Assembly: GCA_016648135.1 (NCBI GenBank)
Contig: JADDOH010000318.1
Span: 40,022-104,021 of the forward strand
Source: Agrypnia vestita
Lineage: Eukaryota; Arthropoda; Insecta; Trichoptera; Phryganeidae
Reading direction: 5' to 3'
Length of the DNA stretch: 64,000 bases
A model generated the notes under the pieces. The model saw only the letters and a program-made list of their open reading frames with translations. It was not told where the DNA came from and made no database searches. Each line of letters starts with the position of its first letter. Positions within the stretch are counted from its first letter, which is position 1. Shown piece by piece: positions 22,740 to 34,030 of the stretch. A program made the translations under genes and the position numbers.

Positions 22740-23975
22740 TTTATTTAATTAAAATGTTGGCCCATGAAGAATTTGCAAAATCTTTCAAAGATATAAAAAA
22801 ATATTTAATTAATTAATATTAACAAAACTCTATATAATTTTCAAAACAAAACAAAGAGTTTCTTAAATAAACAAATACAATTAAGAAATGTGTTGTATAA
22901 AATGAACTTTTCTTCAGAATTCTTCCATTGTTTATTTGCAACATTTTTTATTCAAATAAATTAATACTTACAAATTTCGTAATAAATTTCTCACTTAAAG
23001 TCGTAGATTTCTAGTTTGATCAGGCGGAAACAGTACCCAAGAATACCGACGCAAAAGTTAGGCAATTAATTTTTATAGAGCGGAGAAATTGTCGTAAGAA
23101 TTATTTCTTTCTGAGAAAAACAGAAAAAAATGTCGGTTTACGCAATGTCACAAAAATATTTAGGTACTGCTTATATTTCCATGGTGGACTTTAATCACAA
23201 ATACTCGTTTCATTGTGCAATACTGAAAATCGTTTTTCACGTAATTTAATTTAACCATTTTGTTAAACGAGATTAGAAGATCAAAAATTCAATTTAGTTT
23301 CTCCATCCCCAAAGCTTTCTGGAGCCCTAAACGGAAGTTTTAATGGAAAGTACATTTCATATAATATTTTAAGTAATTGTATAATCAGATGGTTGTTTTA
23401 GGAATTTTGTTTCCTTAACGGAGATATTTAAGTGCGGTTTAAATTTTATTCAGAGAAAACAAATTTGGTAAATATTTAACCTCGCGTTTAAGACTTACAT
23501 TTAATTTAAAACAATTAAAGCTGATAATATTTTTATCAGGGGAAAATAAGAATGCTATCATTAAAAGGTTTATGATATTGTTTTTTTAATTAATATCACA
23601 AATTCATTATAAATAACTTGATTTATTTTCTATAATTAAAATGAACAAAAGAAAATGTTATCTTGTCGATAAATAAATCCTTAAAGATTTTTAAAATACA
23701 GTTTTTTATTAGAATTTCTCAGCCTTTCACTAGGTGTAATTAATTTTATTCTGAGAATATTAATTAGGTAAATAAACCGTTGTTAATAAAATTTAAGGAA
23801 AATGTGAGTAGTTTATTTGTAAATTAACAGCCGGAATTTTCTGAAACCAGTTGGCTTTAATAAATCTACTCAGGTGGTAACAAACTTATTTTGTTAACTT
23901 CACAATCTAGATATACAAGGCAGAATTGCTGCCTCTGATTTTCATAAAACCTTGCTTAAGAAGCTAAATTGTTTT
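22740..23975. other. A+T-rich DNA, nothing recognised
   Basis: No supported feature. Confidence 0.5.
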
Positions 23976-23976
23976 T

Positions 23977-24029
23977 AACAAAAAGGCCGTCAACAGGTCA
24001 TTATTGAACCTGATGACGGCCTTCTTGTT
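23977..24029. repeat. Strong 53-nt hairpin
   Basis: Arms of 22 bp (23977-23998 and 24008-24029, with two or three mismatches) enclose a 9-nt loop. The core pairs GGCCGTCA with TGATGACGGCC. It could be a LINE 3' stem-loop, a small foldback, or an RNA hairpin. No tail is evident. Confidence 0.6.
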
Positions 24030-24584
24030 AATGATCCTTATGTGACATTAGAGTATAAATTACAAATATTTGAAAAATTTTAGAAAACTCGAAAAAGCAA
24101 TAATAAGATAAAGACATTATTGTATAAATGATGTTTATAACAAAATGAGGAGTAAATCAACAAATACAATTGAGAAATGTGTTGTTAATCAACAAGTTAT
24201 ACCAGTATAATATCATCCCTTAAAAGTGGAGTGAACGAGTTCCAAGGTTAACTCCTTGTATAGTACGACAGGTAGCAGTCCTCGACGCAAGGTATTGATG
24301 GGTAGAGTATTGAGGATTTTGTCTATGGTAAATATATATTATACGCTCGGCGACCTTCAACTAAGCTTATCAATATTTCGCTTTTGATTTGAGCCATAAA
24401 GAATGGTGGTACGGGGTGTCTCATAGCTAGTAGCAAAAACTTCGGGGTTTTCATTCAATTTTGAATAGAATATATTTATTGTTTACACTTGGGTGAAATA
24501 TCAACAGTTTTTGGAGATAAGCGACATAAAAGTTTGCATTTTTTTTCAATATTTCTAACTTAAGAAATGATGAATTATTATGAA
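24030..24584. other. Unassigned DNA
   Basis: A GC-richer stretch at 24200-24370 was not recognised. Confidence 0.5.
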
Positions 24585-24718
24585 ATTAATTTGAGTGAGA
24601 ACTATAAATTGTTTTTATGCTTTTACCATTATTTTTATTAATTAATTTAAGTTATTTTAGTAATTAATTTAAGTGAAAACTATAAATGGCTTTTATGCTT
24701 TTACCATTATTTTTATTT
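24585..24718. repeat. Tandem duplication, about 78 bp period
   Basis: A 55-bp block with ACTATAAAT, TTTTATGCTTTTACCATT and TTTTTATT occurs at 24585-24639 and again at 24663-24718, with few differences. It directly precedes the RTE relic. Confidence 0.7.
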
Positions 24719-24759
24719 ATTTTATTATTGTTAGCTATTGGTTTCCTGCCAGTGACTGA

Positions 24760-25025
24760 AATTAGAAGTGAGGAGATTAGACGCTGAACAAGGACAGTGG
24801 TAGATGGTCACCAAAAATCCTGAAATGGAGACCCTGGAACAGTAAAAGAAGAGGAGGGAGACCACAAAAAAGGTGGACAGATGACATTGTCCAGCTTGTG
24901 GGTCAAAGATGGCAACAAAAAGCCCAAGATAGAAAACATTGAAAGGATTTAGAAGAGGCCTGTATCCAGCAGTGGAACAATTGTGGCAAAGAGAGATTGA
25001 TTTCCTGAATAAATAAAATACATAA
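24760..25025 (+). pseudogene. RTE-type LINE ORF2 C-terminus (plus)
   Basis: The plus-strand translation gives KILKWRPWNSKRRGGRPQKR then WTDDIVQLVGQRWQQKAQDR, an internal stop, and EEACIQQWNN. This is the canonical end of RTE ORF2 (G-G-R-P-Q-x-R-W-x-DDI ... W ... AQDR ... EA-x-x-QQW). The upstream T-rich sequence is unrelated, so the insertion is 5'-truncated. The element ends with GAATAAATAAAATACATAAA at 25007-25026. Confidence 0.85.
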
Positions 25026-25029
25026 AATA

Positions 25030-26155
25030 ACGAATACTTAAATTTCATTCCCTTTGATGCAATATACAAATGAAATTATTAAAATCTTATCTTATCTTAT
25101 AAAAAATATGAAGTTTTAATTTCTGTATCGTTTTAATCATTTTATTTAACGAGAATTGAACCGAATGAATTCTGAATTTTTATATTTAATTAACTTTCAT
25201 GTCACTCCAATGTTTTACAGAAAAAATATGCGAATTATTGAAAAATTCTGATTTCACTTATAACTTTAACTATTGACATTTCAAGTGTAAAAATATTTTC
25301 TGTTCATAACTGAATGAGAATGATTCTCCCGAAGTTTTGGATAATGACTATGAGACGTCCTGTATCTGGATGATATTTCGCTATAATGATTGATCATTCT
25401 AGGCTTTTCAAAAAGTGCAGGAATAAAATTCTTTCGTATTATGGGAACAAACAACCTGAAGAAATTGATATAATCACTGGAAATGTACAAAGACAGTAGG
25501 TCTACTTTTACCTAATAAGATGAACAGTAGGTCTATTTTTAGCTAATAAGAATGGCAGAACAATTTTTGAGGCATGACCGTAGAATTGTAACTAAGCGCT
25601 CTAAATATCGTAAAAAACAGAGAAAAATATAGGAAAATGTGCTATATTAAGATTGCTTTTATAGAACAGATATCGTAGGCGCTAAAGAATTTTCAAATTA
25701 AAGATTTTTAATTCTTCCTAGAAGATTATTGCTTTAAAAAATTACAAATGATTGATTACATTACGTTTCACGGTTGTTGTAAATCTGAATATAAATGTTC
25801 TGTTTCCGTGTTGGTCCACTACTCGAACCCGGATTAGAGCTGCTTGTGGCTTACTGTAATGCCAAATATATTCAAATTAAGCCTAATTTAATCAGCTTTC
25901 GGCCTGACGGATATATATATTGAAATAAAACGGAATAGAATGGAAATGGTCGCGTCGTATTGAGAATAGCTAAGTTATTACGAAAATTTAAACAAAATAA
26001 TTTAAATACTCCAAAGATTTTTTTTACTTATTTCTACAGTCTACTTCTAGACTATACTTACTATACGTATAAAAAACTACTAAACTGTAACGAAATAGTA
26101 AGGAGAAGTAATTGCGCATTGTCTGAATCCCTCGTAATGTATAAATGACAACAAT
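25030..26155. other. A+T-rich DNA, nothing recognised
   Basis: A nearly repeated phrase (AGTAGGTCTA with TTTTTA...CTAATAAGA) occurs at 25495 and 25526. No gene is supported. Confidence 0.5.
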
Positions 26156-26678
26156 AACATCCAACTCTCCTGCACCTTTTACCACACTCTCATATTATCT
26201 ACAACATTCAGAAGACGGCTGAAGTAGCCTAGAAGCGACGGGAACCTTCTCCTAAACACTAAAATAATTTAGTATCTGTGTATAAATAGCAAGTCTAGGC
26301 CGCAGCGCGTGATTTCGTTTTTGTGATTAGTTTTATATAGCAAACGTTTAGAAATTTTGAATTTAGGGTTAAGGAACACTTAAGGTGTTTAAATTGAAAT
26401 AATTATTCCGAATTTTCTAACCATTGTTTGGCTATGGATAATTTTTTTTTAATATTAATAAGGGTTTACAAATTTTACATACAAATTATGCAGAATCACA
26501 GTTTCATAAATTAGAAATATTGGAAATAAGAAAAAATGTTAATAGTAAATTGAATATTATAAATAACTAGGTCCTTTTTACGAATAGGTTAGATTTATTA
26601 TTATTTATTTTCCATTATAACTTTTTAATATTTTGATTATCTAAACTTCGATTTTTAATTTTGTTAGTATTCATTTGT

Positions 26679-26715
26679 ATCCTGACAAAGGGGCCACGGG
26701 CTCTGAAATGTTGAT
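26679..26715 (+). ncRNA. Hammerhead-like motif, family C (G8 altered)
   Basis: The box CTGACAA (26682-26688) differs from CUGANGA at G8. It is followed by an extra A, stem II GGGGCC-ACG-GGCUCU (26690-26704), GAAA (26705-26708) and a minimal stem III. GAU (26713-26715) pairs with AUC (26679-26681) as stem I. Downstream, AAGTGGTGTAAACAAAGTTT is the common Penelope-type tail. It is probably a weak or dead ribozyme. Confidence 0.55.
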
Positions 26716-26817
26716 TTTTTTTCAATAAAAAAGTGGTGTAAACAAAGTTTATTTCTTCATTATAATTATAATATCACCACAAAATAGTTTTGCTCTGTTT
26801 GAAGAAGAAAATATAAT

Positions 26818-26862
26818 TTATTTATTTATTTACTTTTTTACGCCCATTACAAGCTTTTAAAT
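26818..26862 (-). mobile_element. LINE 3' end (minus) nested in LTR
   Basis: On the minus strand it reads GCTTGTAATGGGCGTAAAAA followed by an AAATAAATAAATAAAT tail. It resembles the 3' end at 20.1 kb. Confidence 0.5.
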
Positions 26863-26978
26863 AAAAAAATAATACATAAAAACAAAAAGAATATTTATTT
26901 TATTATTGTTAAGTTGGTTGAATAAAATAATTAATTTCCAGAGTTTTCATTTTCATTCTGCAGCTACGGCCCGTGACA

Positions 26979-27598
26979 ATACTATACAACTACTACACTT
27001 ATAAAAAAGTTAATTTCTGATTTCTAATAGTGTTTTAATTCAAACTAAAAATCCTCAAAAGCTCTGCATTTGAACGATTGAAGTACTTCCCGTGAAATAT
27101 ATCAATTCATCCAAAATGTACCTCCATTTATTTATACTGGAGGTGCCCATAATATACAAGGGCTTTTAAGTTCGTCGAAAAAAGGTTTCCTAAATAATTA
27201 GGGTCAAAGCTGCGATCCATTGAAAGTGCCTTGGCATAAATTTCGATTTCAGTAAATTTGGACGTTTTTACCAGCTAAGCCTGTTCCAAATGAAATCACT
27301 TTCAATTCTATCTATTTGAAAAATTCAATATTTCGTTTTATTTGATAAGATTTAAATTAAAAACCCCTTTGAAATTATATATTCATTTTAAGTTTCACCA
27401 AATTGTCACAGAAAAGTATTTTCATAATTTAAAAAATCATTTTTCGTTAATTAAACTTTTTTTCGGAGAAAATTCAAAATAGCATATTTTTTAATTTTAA
27501 AATATTATTTTTTTCTTGCACTCTTATTCTACTACCAACATACTTATTTTAATGTAAAATATATATTATACGGTGTATTTGTATGCTTCTTTATGTGA
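26979..27598. other. A+T-rich DNA, nothing recognised
   Basis: No supported feature. Confidence 0.5.
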
Positions 27599-27599
27599 A

Positions 27600-27718
27600 A
27601 AATATTATAGTAAACATTCTTAACTTTGCCTGTCTCGACACAGATTTTTCTAGTGAGACAGGCATCGTCAAACCAAATTCTTTACAATTTTTAATATAGA
27701 AATAAATAAATAAATATT
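27600..27718 (+). mobile_element. LINE-like 3' end: TGCCTGTCTC stem-loop plus AAAT tail
   Basis: The perfect 10-bp stem TGCCTGTCTC (27627-27636) with GAGACAGGCA (27655-27664) is followed by TATAGAAATAAATAAATAAA at 27697-27716. The same stem occurs at 61145-61182. No ORF2 is attached. Confidence 0.6.
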
Positions 27719-27724
27719 GGGTTC

Positions 27725-28585
27725 TTGTGTGACGACTTGACTTAAAAAATAAAAATAAAATGTTTTCTATACTATTGAACAAAAATGTCGTAATAGTAAT
27801 AAAAATTACGTCATAACTAGCTATACTACACATCTTTACATACTCAAGGTTTTAATATTGTGATTAATTAATTTCACACTCCCTATTTAAAAACTGATGC
27901 TTGTAAGTAAGAAAAAAGGCAAAACGAATCAAGTTATCACTAATTGTGTTTCCAAATGAAGCCTCAACATTTTTCTGAAAAATGTTTCTAAAACATGTTT
28001 TAAAAAAAAATATATATTAAAAAATAGTGTTTGGTTTCTTCTTTTATAGACATTTGAGGGCATCATAGCTGGAAATAGAAATGCCGTTGCGAGCTGAAAA
28101 TTTTCGCGTAGACCTAGAAATTCCCGACCGAATAAGAAGTGTAAATATCACGACGCCACAGAACGTACCGTTCGTGAGTTTCAGTTTGAGTCTGCCTCAG
28201 TCAAACTTTTCAATTTTTAAATTGATAAAAAAAGAAAAAATACACTCCCTCGCAAAATTTTTTTAGAGTATTTAATTTAAATAACGCCTACCTCTTTCGG
28301 TGTATACATATCCCGTTTAAAAACATTTTTACTGATAAGAAATACTAATGATCCCGTACACGAAATATGTAAAGGATACATTTGGGATTTTCAACAGGAT
28401 AGAAATATCAATTTAATCAAGAATTTTACAAAAGTTCATAATATTGTAATCCCTTGGGGCATAAACTAAGCAACAAGGATCTGGTAGGATTAGTTACTTC
28501 ATTTCAGGCAGGTGTTGTTATTTGTTTTTCGAAAATTTAATAATCCATTTTGTCAGTTCACCGGTAACTTCTTTAAGTGTGTGTT
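27725..28585. other. A+T-rich DNA, nothing recognised
   Basis: The frame of 61 codons at 28081-28266 shows no motif. Confidence 0.5.
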
Positions 28586-28589
28586 ATCA

Positions 28590-28760
28590 AATATAATAAT
28601 TTCGTTGTCTGTCCGTCTGTCTGTCCGTAACTTGACGTGTAACTTTCGTAATTTCGTTCGAATTCACGGCTAAAAAAAATAAACGGCCGGAGATGGGGCC
28701 AGTAAACCCGAACCGGCCGCTTAACGCATGTTGCTACCGCCACCTCTCCATGGAACGTCA
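28590..28760 (-). repeat. Dispersed repeat F (minus)
   Basis: On the minus strand it ends GGACAGACAACGAAATTATT, as do the copies at 17.0 and 53.9 kb. A GTCTGTCTGTCCGT-type run at 28612-28627 (plus sense) is the family's signature. The GC-rich part at 28680-28760 is unique to this copy. Confidence 0.5.
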
Positions 28761-28764
28761 AAAA

Positions 28765-29185
28765 TATACTAGAGCTTAGCAAAGACGCGAACCATTTCAT
28801 GTTCTGAATTTTTTTTCGGGTGTATGGCTTGTTTTTTTATAAACTCAAGTCAGGCAAATATAAAAATATAAATTCATCCAGTTTTTAATCGCCAATGGAG
28901 TTGCCTAAAAATTAGTGCTATATTCCTGTACGCGGTTGATACATTTGATTTATTTTTACAATGTTTTAAAAAAATAGTACCTTGCACCGAGCTGGCATAC
29001 ACTCTACTTCGTATGAAAAAAATACGTTTTTATAAAAGAAAACGGCAGCGATATTTTACATACAAATAATTGAGGCCTTAGGGATAGATTATTTAAAAAT
29101 ATTAGAAAACAAAAAAAGTACTTCAATAACAAATCTAATATAATTAAGGACAAACTGAATTGAACGAATAATCCATTATTTAATA
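28765..29185. other. A+T-rich DNA, nothing recognised
   Basis: No supported feature. Confidence 0.5.
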
Positions 29186-29232
29186 TATGTTTTACCACAA
29201 AGTTAACGCAATAAACATCAAAAATATCTAGC
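29186..29232 (+). repeat. Penelope-type (family B) internal motif
   Basis: TACCACAAAGTTAACGCAAT and then AAACATCAAAAATA match segments at 56055-56092 and 60881-60904 that accompany family B hammerhead repeats. It is an isolated fragment. Confidence 0.4.
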
Positions 29233-29460
29233 AACTAATTTATTCAGGATTTAAAATTGTGTAATTGTTTTTGCGATAGATATTTTAACTGTATTCCATA
29301 TTAATCCCTATAAAGTATCTATAAACCAAAGAAAAGATCTTTCACTCAGGATAATGCATATTATGCCATTAATGGACCACGCGAGGTTATAATACTACAG
29401 AATATAATGTTAAATTATAATTTTTTCGCGGCATTAAAGTTTTAAAATAAACACTTACTT

Positions 29461-29740
29461 TAAAGATAAAGGATACAGAACAATTGAAAAGCAAATTGAA
29501 AGAACATCTCTATGAACTGAACTACACACCATTACCTTCACAGTCAAAGACGTTCACTCTACTACTTCATCCTAGATATATAATATAATATAAAATAATA
29601 AAATGTAAGTAATTAAATGTAAATTCATAGTTCCTTGTCCGAGCACAAGAGCAATGCTCTTAAATGGAGAGGAACTATGAATAACACAATTGTGTAATAA
29701 ATATTATATCGAACAATAAAAAAAAATATATACATAAAAA
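29461..29740 (+). pseudogene. CR1/jockey-like LINE 3' end with ORF2 tail
   Basis: The translation near 29475-29575 gives TEQLKSKLKEHLYELNY, typical of the last residues of CR1-like ORF2. A 3' UTR follows with a 13-bp stem ATTCATAGTTCCT (29623-29635) / AGGAACTATGAAT (29670-29682) and an inner stem AAGAGCAATGCTCTT (29648-29662). An A/T-rich tail comes after. It is a short 5'-truncated insertion that links the stem-loop architecture directly to a LINE coding tail. Confidence 0.6.
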
Positions 29741-29744
29741 ATAA

Positions 29745-30568
29745 ATAATAAAAAAAATGGTATAATTTATTTGAAAATAGTAACAACGCTTTTATATACT
29801 AGAACTCCCTAGAATGTTCATGCCCGTTACTTATTCTAACTTTTTATAAACTACAGGTTCTTAATCACTTAGTTTTATGTCACTTCGCTAACACACAGAG
29901 AACTTGGACTCGCCAGGTGCTCGGTGTCGTGCTATACATAGCTGCCATCCTACGCCAGTACACTTCAATCTTAAAGATTATTTGGGAAACCTGCATACCT
30001 GGGCGCTTCTATTTTTTCAATATCCCAACAAGATTTCCATTTCGAGTGGTTCAACATTCCCTCCATTCTAAATGGGCAACGTTTGAGAAGCTAACAGTAC
30101 AGCGTTATTTGTCGTGGATCCACTCAATTTCCATGATTTTTTCCTACCGTATTCACTGTAGCATTATTTAATAAAACACCCACTTCTAAAAAGCCCATTT
30201 TAGAATATATTTTTTCTGGTGGAATTTTACTTCAGAATTTTTCATAGTCCTACGTGGCGTGTTTCGTGGGTCTGCTTTTAAGGAGACATTTCGTTTCTAC
30301 GACACTTAACTCGACATTTCTCCATCAGCATTTAGGATGGCGTTCAAAATCGAATCAATTGGGGAACCGAAATGACGTTAGCGGTTCCATCGTCTTCATT
30401 ACCGCGGTCCCGACTCCATAATCCCTCAGACTTATCATAATTCCAGGCGGGTTTTGCGGAAGCGATTGGATTATCTTAAGAGTAAATGTGATCTCGCAAC
30501 ATTCACACATGTTATTTCTGTATGTACATAAATGTGTTTTAACCTATTTATTGTTTATTTTTATAAAA
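29745..30568. other. Unassigned DNA
   Basis: The 84-codon frame at 29917-30171 lies in a less A+T-rich stretch (29900-30470) but shows no domain. Confidence 0.5.
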
Positions 30569-30570
30569 AA

Positions 30571-30640
30571 AACTAGCTGTAACCCGTCAAAAATGACGAT
30601 ACTTTTTCATGTCGGTTTCAAAGGAATATACAAGTTTTTA
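30571..30640 (+). repeat. Dispersed repeat F, 5' part (plus)
   Basis: It starts ACTAGCTGTAACCCGTCAAA followed by AATGACGATACTTTTTCATG, matching the minus copy that ends at 17153. The 3' part is lost. Confidence 0.5.
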
Positions 30641-30644
30641 TTTA

Positions 30645-32255
30645 TTTATATAAAAATAAAGAAAAAATATTGTAATATCAATATTATAAAGATAAACGAC
30701 ATCAAGTTTGCATTTTTATGTCAATATTTCTGATTAATTTTCTGTAAAGCGTTAGACTTTCATTAAAATAACACACATGGAGTGTTAAAAATCCATTCGC
30801 AATAATCCAAGTCAAATAAAAAGATTAAAACCCTTTAAAAAATGTTATCACAACTTTTTTGCAAACGCTTTGTCTTAATTTTTTGTCAAAAATGTATATA
30901 AAAATTTATATTTAGAAAAAGAACACTATTTTTAAAATTCTTTAAGCACAATTTTGTGTAAAATATGACGTAAAGAAACACGTGCGACTATGAGTGCCTA
31001 GGGTTAAGAACAGAACATACACTGTATTATTTGCTTATTATTTCGTATATATACATAAATAGAAATTAATTAGAACTTGATCAAGCAACATACACGTAAT
31101 AACAGACAGGCTACGTTTATTAATGTTATATAAACTAACAAAACAAATCCTAACACTGAATTTAAGATTTCAAAAGCAAATATACATGAACACGCGCAAA
31201 GTGCCCTGAGGCTTCTAAACACCTAGACTTCTCATTGTGAAAGAATATTTATTTCAAACCATAATTTAATTAAATACTATCTATTATAATTTTTATTCTT
31301 ACAAAAAAGCCATAAAAATTATCTTTCTTGACAAATATAATTTACAAAACACAAAATTTTCTTCGTTTTTTACTTCACGTCTTGTGATACGTTTTCTAAG
31401 CATGCCTTGTTTATTTTTGAATTCATATTATATTGTTTATAATGTGTCTGTTTTTCTTTTTATTAATTCTCTTTCCTCGACCACGGGATTTTATCTACGT
31501 ACGAGGCAAGCAAAATGTTATTTATTTTTTGTGTAAAGGTAGGTACATATTTTTTTAATAAAACAAAGCATTCTGGTTTTACGAAAAAATATGAAATATT
31601 CTGGCGGATGACATATGTATTTTTGGTTAAAAAAATGTTTTCATAAAAAACGTGAAATAAAATCAATATTCGAAATATGAGAAAAAACTCGGTGTGAGAA
31701 ACCAGTGTCATACCCACTGGGCTCGAGGGCCGCCAAGTATTGTGAAAATTTTCGTTTGAACTATGTTTGTTCATTAAAAATACATTTAAAAAAAAGTAAC
31801 CCATAAAAACCAAATTTTTATTATACTCCCTTTCTTTGTAAAATATAACAATAATTAAAGACGAATTAAAACATATAACATAACACAAAACTTAAAGTAA
31901 TTTAATATATTTCTAAAATGTCAGATGTTTTGAGCTTTGATAAGACACTTCTTGCTTTGAAGATTAAATTCTAAAAACATTTGTCAGTCAATTTAGATTT
32001 TCGAAATTCGTAGTGAAGTACCTATTATGTATATCGACGGAGTAATTCAAATTTAGAAAATATTCCGCGACGTTATCGGGCCGCCGTTGCTAATCAAACT
32101 TTTCTAATGATTCCAATTTGAAAAAACCAATAAAATTTCTAAAAATTCGAAATTATACTATAAATATAATTTTTTTTAACGAAAATCTGACAGATCTTCT
32201 TGATCGTTGCCACGAGTCTACTTGCCAAGTTTCAGCTCGATTAGATCACGGAAAA
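30645..32255. other. A+T-rich DNA, nothing recognised
   Basis: The longest frame is 141 codons on the minus strand (31463-31888). It is Phe/Ile/Asn-rich through base composition, with no domain or plausible start context. Confidence 0.5.
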
Positions 32256-32261
32256 AGGGTC

Positions 32262-32690
32262 AAAAATCGATCTAAAGTTTTTGTTGACGGCAAGCATGCA
32301 GACGCCACGAGTTAATATAAAGGGAGTAAAAAAACGATCATAATTTTTGACTCTACAACCCCTGGTGGTTATGAGGTCCCTCAAGTGTTTTCCTCCACTC
32401 ACCTCGGTCTTGTGCCAGGTCTTTCGAACTCTGAATCTCTAAGGCAGTATGTCTTTACGGAAAATGTCGCATAATCTTAATTTTTTGCTGTCCTTAAGTT
32501 CCTTTGCTCTATTGATCTTGAATTCAGTAGGTACTTCGGTACGGTAGGTACTTGCTGTTCCGTCATTGAAGTCTACTAAATTTAAAAAAAGTTAGCTTAA
32601 GGCCTATCACAAAAATCGATCCAAAGTTTTTTTTTAAGGCAAGCCGACAAGCAAGCAGACGCCACGAGTTAATATAAAGGGAGTAAAAAT
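32262..32690. repeat. Pair of direct repeats (32262-32332 and 32607-32688)
   Basis: Both copies contain AAAATCGAT, CAAAGTTTTT, GGCAAGC and GCAGACGCCACGAGTTAATA followed by TAAAGGGAGTAAAAA. The second has a small internal expansion (GCCGACAAGCAAGCAGAC). The intervening 275 bp are unassigned. They could be two insertions of one short repeat or a local duplication. Confidence 0.65.
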
Positions 32691-32938
32691 GTAAATAATA
32701 GAAAAAAAAATAGAATCATTTTATTAGAGTTTTTAAAACCACCACTACAGTAAAAAAATCTTAAAAATTTTATTGCATGAAAATTGTTGCTCGTATATTC
32801 TTTCAAAATATTCTATAAGGAGGTTGATAACTCTTAAAATAATTTTCCAAGCAAGCGATCGTAGCCTTGACCTATTGATTTATGGATAATCTCCACTCAT
32901 ATATCTTTTTGAGTTATTTTTTATTAATAAATTACGGT

Positions 32939-33390
32939 CTTCTTCTTCTTCTTCCGCAGCCTACATCTCTCCACTGTTGGATATAGGCCTCTTCCATACC
33001 CTTCCATTCTTCCTTGTCGTTTGCTAATTGTAGCCATGTCTTCCCCCCACAGCGGCTATATCGTCGCCCATCTCTTTTGAGGTCTTCCGAAGCCTCTTAT
33101 TTCTCTTTTCCCAAGGTCTCCATTTCAGAATTCCAGGAGTCTATCTTGCTTTGCAACATATCCTGACCATTGCCATTATAGCTTCGCTACATAATCAATG
33201 ATATCCACTACTCTAGTTCCACGCCCAATTTCATCATTTCTAATTCTATCTCTTAGTCTAACGCCAAGCACGGCTCTCTCCATGGATCGTTGTGTGCATT
33301 TGAGCTTTTCTACACTTTTCTTTGTAAGGGCCACCGTCTCCACTCCATACGTCTTCCACTGGCAGTATGCACGATTCAAATGCTTTTCTT
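32939..33390 (-). pseudogene. RTE-type LINE ORF2 C-terminal region (minus)
   Basis: On the minus strand the thumb/connection segment reads YGVETVALTKKSVEKLKCTQ then RSMERAVLGVRLRDRIRNDE. It is followed by a worn LQWQWSGYVAKQ, RRPQKRW-like and TVERCRLRKKKKK end with an (AAG)n tail (32941-32955). This is the diagnostic C-terminal third of RTE ORF2. The upstream reverse transcriptase is absent (5' truncation), and stops and frame changes show it is dead. It is the longest of the RTE copies here. Confidence 0.88.
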
Positions 33391-33394
33391 TTTA

Positions 33395-33972
33395 AGCTAA
33401 TTCATTAATTAATACCCTAATAACTTACGGTACGAAGCTTTTTGTGTTGATAGTTAATCGATTTTCAAACTTTTTAAATGTATTTTTAACGTAATATTGT
33501 GTAAATTAATTAATTTAAAACTTATAATTTTACATTCATCATTTCAATAAAATGTTTAATATTGGGAACGTCGCTGCCTGAGACAGACAATAGCCTGCAA
33601 GAATGACATTTAATACGTATTGGGTGCTGATTGGGACACTGTCAGTCACGTTACTATATCCCCAGCTCTGTGATTGATTTGACGAAGGGGGACATGTTTG
33701 CTACTGATTGTGAATAAAATCAAATTTACGTCAGACTAGATTTTTTTTGTGTGAAGGGTTGATTTTTAATCAAGTTCTTTATGAGGATTTGTTTGTTGCG
33801 ATTTGGCAAGAATTTTACATTGTATGTGTAGACGTAGCATATTATGGTAAATAATTAATCTCCCTTAAATATCTTTTTTTTTCTTTTATATAATATATAT
33901 TAGTCATATCACATTCTCTTATATTTCATAAAATAATTGATTCTTGCTTTTAATAAATTTTTTAAATTAAAT
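33395..33972. other. A+T-rich DNA, nothing recognised
   Basis: No supported feature. Confidence 0.5.
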
Positions 33973-33973
33973 A

Positions 33974-34012
33974 CCATTTTCATTTTGTAATTTAATTACA
34001 AAATGAAAATGG
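33974..34012. repeat. Perfect 39-bp palindrome
   Basis: An 18-bp arm CCATTTTCATTTTGTAAT (33974-33991) pairs exactly with 33995-34012 around a 3-bp centre. It lies 18 bp left of the mariner. Confidence 0.9.
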
Positions 34013-34030
34013 AATTTATTTTATTTATTA

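Larger units (their letters stand above)
26160..26978 (+). repeat. Solo LTR, family 1 (plus), with nested insertions
   Basis: The TATA box TATAAATAG (26281), AATAAA (26921-26926) and the terminal CTGCAGCTACGGCCCGTGACA-like end (26959-26978) match family 1. The interior between about 26400 and 26900 holds a Penelope-type end (family C) and a LINE 3' end. The left boundary is approximate because TGTAACG is not preserved. Confidence 0.6.

Noticed and set aside
23977..24029. Bacterial-type intrinsic terminator
   Set aside because: The DNA is eukaryotic and there is no transcription unit to terminate.
31463..31888. 141-codon minus-strand open frame as a possible membrane protein
   Set aside because: Phe/Ile/Asn richness follows from A+T-rich composition. 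No regular transmembrane pattern or conserved motif.
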